From DASRBN01 sp035294305 (lineage in GTDB: Bacteria > Chloroflexota > Ktedonobacteria > Ktedonobacterales > Ktedonobacteraceae): 64,000 nucleotides of DNA. Positions 61,739-64,000 of the stretch are shown in pieces; position 1 is the first letter of the stretch, and every line of letters begins with the position of its first letter. Location of the stretch: positions 62,001-126,000 of the forward strand of contig DATGLD010000026.1 of assembly GCA_035294305.1 (NCBI GenBank), written 5' to 3'. The position numbers and the translations under genes are program-made. Below the pieces are notes generated by a model. The model saw nothing but the letters and a program-made list of their open reading frames with translations. It did no database searches and had not been told where the DNA came from.

Positions 61739-61811
61739 CGCGGGATAGAGCAGTGGTTAGCTCGTCGGGCTCATAACCCGGAGGTCGCAGGTTCGAATCC
61801 TGTTCCCGCTA
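61739..61811 (+). tRNA. Initiator tRNA-Met(CAU), copy 2
   Basis: Same design as copy 1: C1 with T72, GGG/CCC at the loop base, anticodon CAT; differs in acceptor (GCGGGA/TCCCGC), anticodon stem and T arm. Followed by CTTTTTTTG (61812-61820), a terminator T-run. Transcribed with copy 1. Confidence 0.9.
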
Positions 61812-61820
61812 CTTTTTTTG

Positions 61821-62100
61821 CCTAGTTCCGCTTACAGAGCAAAGAGCTATAACATTCGTTGCTCACCAGTCCTCAAGCTATCCTTTATTCCTTTGCAGGG
61901 TGATTTATACCTTGCTGGTAGCAACACAGCTTTCGTTCAGTGTAGTTATCCAGCGTATGCTTCATCCCCAATATACCTGTTAAGCGGCGGGCAACAGCAA
62001 GGTGGGATATCTTTGGAATGGCTTAGCCCAAAAAGAAGAAGTTGGGGGAGAAGAACAACCAGAAAAAGGGAATACAGCATGCAGCAGACGATGAATTGTA
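61821..62100. other. Intergenic region between tRNAs
   Basis: 280 bases with no gene or repeat recognised; a 123-residue open frame across it uses no ribosome site and overlaps the next tRNA. Confidence 0.4.
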
Positions 62101-62174
62101 GTAGCGGTGACAGGATTCGAACCTGTGACGCTCGGCTTATGAGTCCGATGCTCTACCGACTGAGCTACACCGCC
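62101..62174 (-). tRNA. tRNA-Met(CAU), elongator or Ile2 type
   Basis: Minus strand. Acceptor GGCGGTG/CACCGCT (G1-U72), D arm GCTC/GAGC, anticodon stem TCGGA with GCCGA (A-G at the top), loop CTCATAA, T arm ACAGG/CCTGT, discriminator A. Lacks the initiator marks, so it is the elongator or a lysidine-modified tRNA-Ile; G1-U72 and the mismatch leave this open. Confidence 0.88.
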
Positions 62175-62211
62175 ATGCTTGCATTTTAGCATACGTGTCA
62201 AGGGGTCGTCT

Positions 62212-62336
62212 CTGCCATCCACTCATAATTCTTGCAGCGGGCCTACGGCCCGTCAGGACGGGAGGGGAAGCAAGCGGGGACACCTCGCACCCCGGCAGGG
62301 GTGAAACCCCTGCACCCCGAGTTATGAGTGGATGTC
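62212..62336. mobile_element. Second full copy of the 125-bp MITE
   Basis: Same length and TIRs as 48890-49014, differing at about three positions in the interior. Flanks GGGTCGTCT and AGGAAGTCT share only part of a possible target duplication. It lies upstream of the tRNA-Met(CAU) gene and at the 3' side of the SHOCT gene. Confidence 0.88.
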
Positions 62337-62431
62337 AGGAAGTCTACAGCATAAACTTAGACACTTATTGCTCTCACGAGGACAGCAGATCTAAACTTGC
62401 TGTCCTCTCTTCATAAGGTCGCCACTTCGAC

Positions 62432-62860
62432 CTACATCCCATTGAGAATCCGCTGCTTTTCGGCCTGGAACTCCTCGTCGGTCAGGACGCCGGATTCGCG
62501 TAGCTGGCCGAGCTGCCTGAGTTGGGCAATTCTATTGTCTGCCGGGCTGTTTGCGGGCGCCTGGTAGGGCTGCTGGTATTGTTGCGCGGGTTGCTGCTGG
62601 TACTGCGGCGGATAGGGCTGCTGGTACTGCGGATACTGTTGTTGATATTGCTGCTGCGCGGAGCTTCTGGCGTTTCTACCGACCAGGTAGCCCAGGCCGC
62701 CTGCCATTACACTATCCAGCAGCGTGCCCATACCACCCCCCAGGCCGTAACCGCCTATACCGCCAATAGGCAACAATGGAAAACCTCTTCTGCGCACCAT
62801 GAACGGCCCTCCCATAAATGGGCCTCCCATGAAACCTCTCTCAAACCTGTGATGATACAT
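62432..62860 (-). CDS. SHOCT-domain protein
   Basis: 142 residues. N-terminal Gly/Phe/Arg-rich part with a hydrophobic Gly-rich stretch (LLPIGGIGGYGLGGGMGTLL, about 29-48), a Gln/Tyr/Pro-rich middle (QQQYPQYQQPYPPQYQQQ) and a C-terminal SHOCT helix pair (IAQLRQLGQLRESGVLTDEE). SHOCT domains are short oligomerising modules. ATG 62860 follows GGAGG. In the same direction as the DUF6325-type gene, 44 bases upstream. Confidence 0.88.
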   Translation of the reverse strand: MYHHRFERGFMGGPFMGGPFMVRRRGFPLLPIGGIGGYGLGGGMGTLLDSVMAGGLGYLVGRNARSSAQQQYQQQYPQYQQPYPPQYQQQPAQQYQQPYQAPANSPADNRIAQLRQLGQLRESGVLTDEEFQAEKQRILNGM

Positions 62861-62904
62861 TATTTACCTCCTTCCGCTATATTTCTTGTAGTGTTAATTT
62901 GAGC

Positions 62905-63351
62905 CTACTGTTGCTGAGCTTGCTGCCGGGCCGCCGCCAGTTCCTGTTCGAGCTGTTCGAGGGAACCACGTGGCACCATTCCCCCGATGAAGACTTGCGC
63001 GTTAGCGCGATCGACCGCTGCTTGCAAGCGGTCGATCCAGGAGTGCTCCAGCAATACAATCACTGCCGGGGTATCCATGGGGATGGCGTTGCTGAGCGTC
63101 ACGATATCTTCCGGCGTGATTACCCCCATCAGACTGTCCCTGATAGAGCCAAGATTTGACACCTCGGCATCAGTCAAATCGTGTACTTCCAGCGCCGAGA
63201 TAGTGCCGCCGGCATTCTTCCTGACAAAAACCAGGTCAACAACGCGGATCAGCCCGTTTTCCTGAATGGCATTGAGTTCGGGCAAAATCTCGCTCATGAA
63301 CTGATTGCCCGGAGCTCCGATAACGAGATATTCAAGTGGACCTACAGGCAT
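62905..63351 (-). CDS. DUF6325-type protein
   Basis: 148 residues. MPVGPLEYLVIGAPGNQF, the opening of DUF6325 proteins, then DLVFVRKNAGGTISALEVHD, VTLSNAIPMDTPAVIVLLEH and a C-terminal helix (LEQLEQELAAARQQAQQQ). Commonly found next to SHOCT-domain genes, as here, which suggests a shared, unknown envelope or stress role. ATG 63351 has AAGGAGGAAG 6 bases upstream. Confidence 0.85.
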   Translation of the reverse strand: MPVGPLEYLVIGAPGNQFMSEILPELNAIQENGLIRVVDLVFVRKNAGGTISALEVHDLTDAEVSNLGSIRDSLMGVITPEDIVTLSNAIPMDTPAVIVLLEHSWIDRLQAAVDRANAQVFIGGMVPRGSLEQLEQELAAARQQAQQQ

Positions 63352-63508
63352 ATACTTCCTCCTTTTGTCCCAATATAGAATGTTCTCCAGGGCGCGCGCC
63401 CCTTCGCACACCGGTATCTTCTTAGATCAGAACCTGTCTTCCTGTAATTAATACGGATGATTAAGGGGCAAGTTTCGGCCAACGCAGTACTATTTGATAG
63501 GAGGGAAC

Positions 63509-64000
63509 CTATGCCTGGCGCAGCCCTCGAATTGCTGGCGAGGCAAGGCACATTATTCCCATCAACAGGCAGAGCAGCACCGCCGTCGCAAATGCGAACG
63601 GCACGCCGAGCGTCCCCAGCAGCACGCCGCCGACCATGCCGCCGAGCGGATAGCCGGCCACATTCAGCGCCCCGCGAGCGCCGAAGATCTGCCCGCGCAC
63701 CTGCTCGGGAACCAGGCGCTGCGCGATCGATTGTTCTACCACATAATAGGGCGCAGCCGCCAGTCCCGCCAGGCCGATTACAACAAGGGCAAGAGAAAGT
63801 GCATGAATAACGATCAGCGGAGCAAGTGCCAGGCCGCTGAGCAGCAGAATCGCGGCCAGCGTGATACCCTGGCGACGACTCTTTGTCCAGCGCTGGCTGA
63901 TCAAGGCCAGCGAGAGCAATGAGCCAGCGCTGAACGCAGTCATTAACAGCCCATAGCCCGCCGAACCCGCGCCCAGCGTCTTCTGGCTATACACCGGAAT
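63509..64000 (-). CDS. MFS transporter, C-terminal part (5' end outside window)
   Basis: About 164 codons of the second half of a 12-TM exporter. YSQKTLGAGSAGYGLLMTAF, then TM7-12 with SQRWTKSRRQG, EQSIAQRLVPEQVRGQIFGA and GALNVAGYPLGGMVGGVLLG, features of the MFS_3 (EntS-like) group also seen at 23702-24973. Open at the right edge; start not visible. Confidence 0.88.
   Translation of the reverse strand: MPVYSQKTLGAGSAGYGLLMTAFSAGSLLSLALISQRWTKSRRQGITLAAILLLSGLALAPLIVIHALSLALVVIGLAGLAAAPYYVVEQSIAQRLVPEQVRGQIFGARGALNVAGYPLGGMVGGVLLGTLGVPFAFATAVLLCLLMGIMCLASPAIRGLRQA

Overview
The window looks like chromosomal DNA of a soil Chloroflexota bacterium of the Ktedonobacter type. This is an inference from content: moderately high GC, good Shine-Dalgarno sites, frequent GTG and TTG starts, long disordered Pro/Gln/Tyr-rich membrane proteins, a kinase-plus-membrane-domain protein, MoxR/DUF58 genes, an ArsR/PHP/NYN/SHOCT repertoire, transposon debris, and a very large number of short palindromic repeats. 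No 16S gene is present to prove it.

Layout. 1-3007 (minus): miaA (cut by the window edge) overlapping a Ser/Thr kinase gene. 3727-9125: acetamidase/formamidase, then an accessory patch: a PD-(D/E)XK homing-type nuclease gene with one in-frame TAG, a tRNA-Lys(CUU) gene split by an ORF-less group II intron, an IS256-family copy with a mutated catalytic Asp, a gene truncated by it, a broken Rhs fragment and an ArsR regulator. 9386-14818: PHP phosphoesterase, coiled-coil protein, CDP-alcohol phosphatidyltransferase, NYN protein. 15137-20542: a complete BMP-type nucleoside ABC importer (lipoprotein, two permeases, double ATPase). 20584-23525: split ChrA transporter, citrate synthase and, divergent from it, a small HTH protein with phased repeats between the two promoters. 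23702-36632 (nearly all minus): MFS exporter, MoxR/DUF58 operon, GT9/membrane/HerA/HAS-barrel operon, radical SAM, DoxX. 37116-43372: an IPT/PQQ surface protein, an NB-ARC/TPR pseudogene and dnaE. 43519-53448: Uma2, PrsW-like protease, lipoprotein, membrane protein, a NADAR gene split by a 125-bp MITE, an ABC-F gene behind an attenuator-like leader, carbonic anhydrase, histidine phosphatase, tRNA-Arg, Imm-5-like protein. 53655-64000: a frameshifted gene, LysM-CHAP hydrolase, a disordered anchored protein, APC permease, ftsH, three CAU tRNAs, SHOCT and DUF6325-type proteins and the end of an MFS gene.

The strongest unusual signals are: (1) the tRNA-Lys group II intron with a textbook 34-nt domain V and no maturase, next to a homing-nuclease-family gene; (2) palindromic repeats that sit in frame inside three neighbouring genes (GT9, HerA, HAS-barrel), like Rickettsia palindromic elements; (3) a MITE with terminal inverted repeats and a 9-bp target duplication interrupting a NADAR gene, with further copies at 62 kb and 39 kb; (4) five 10-bp-phased repeats between divergent citrate synthase and HTH promoters; (5) a leader peptide and base-pairing leader ahead of the ABC-F gene; (6) very long, nearly perfect inverted-repeat terminators, one of which contains the stop codons of both convergent genes.

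All assignments come from reading motifs by eye; no database search or folding program was run.
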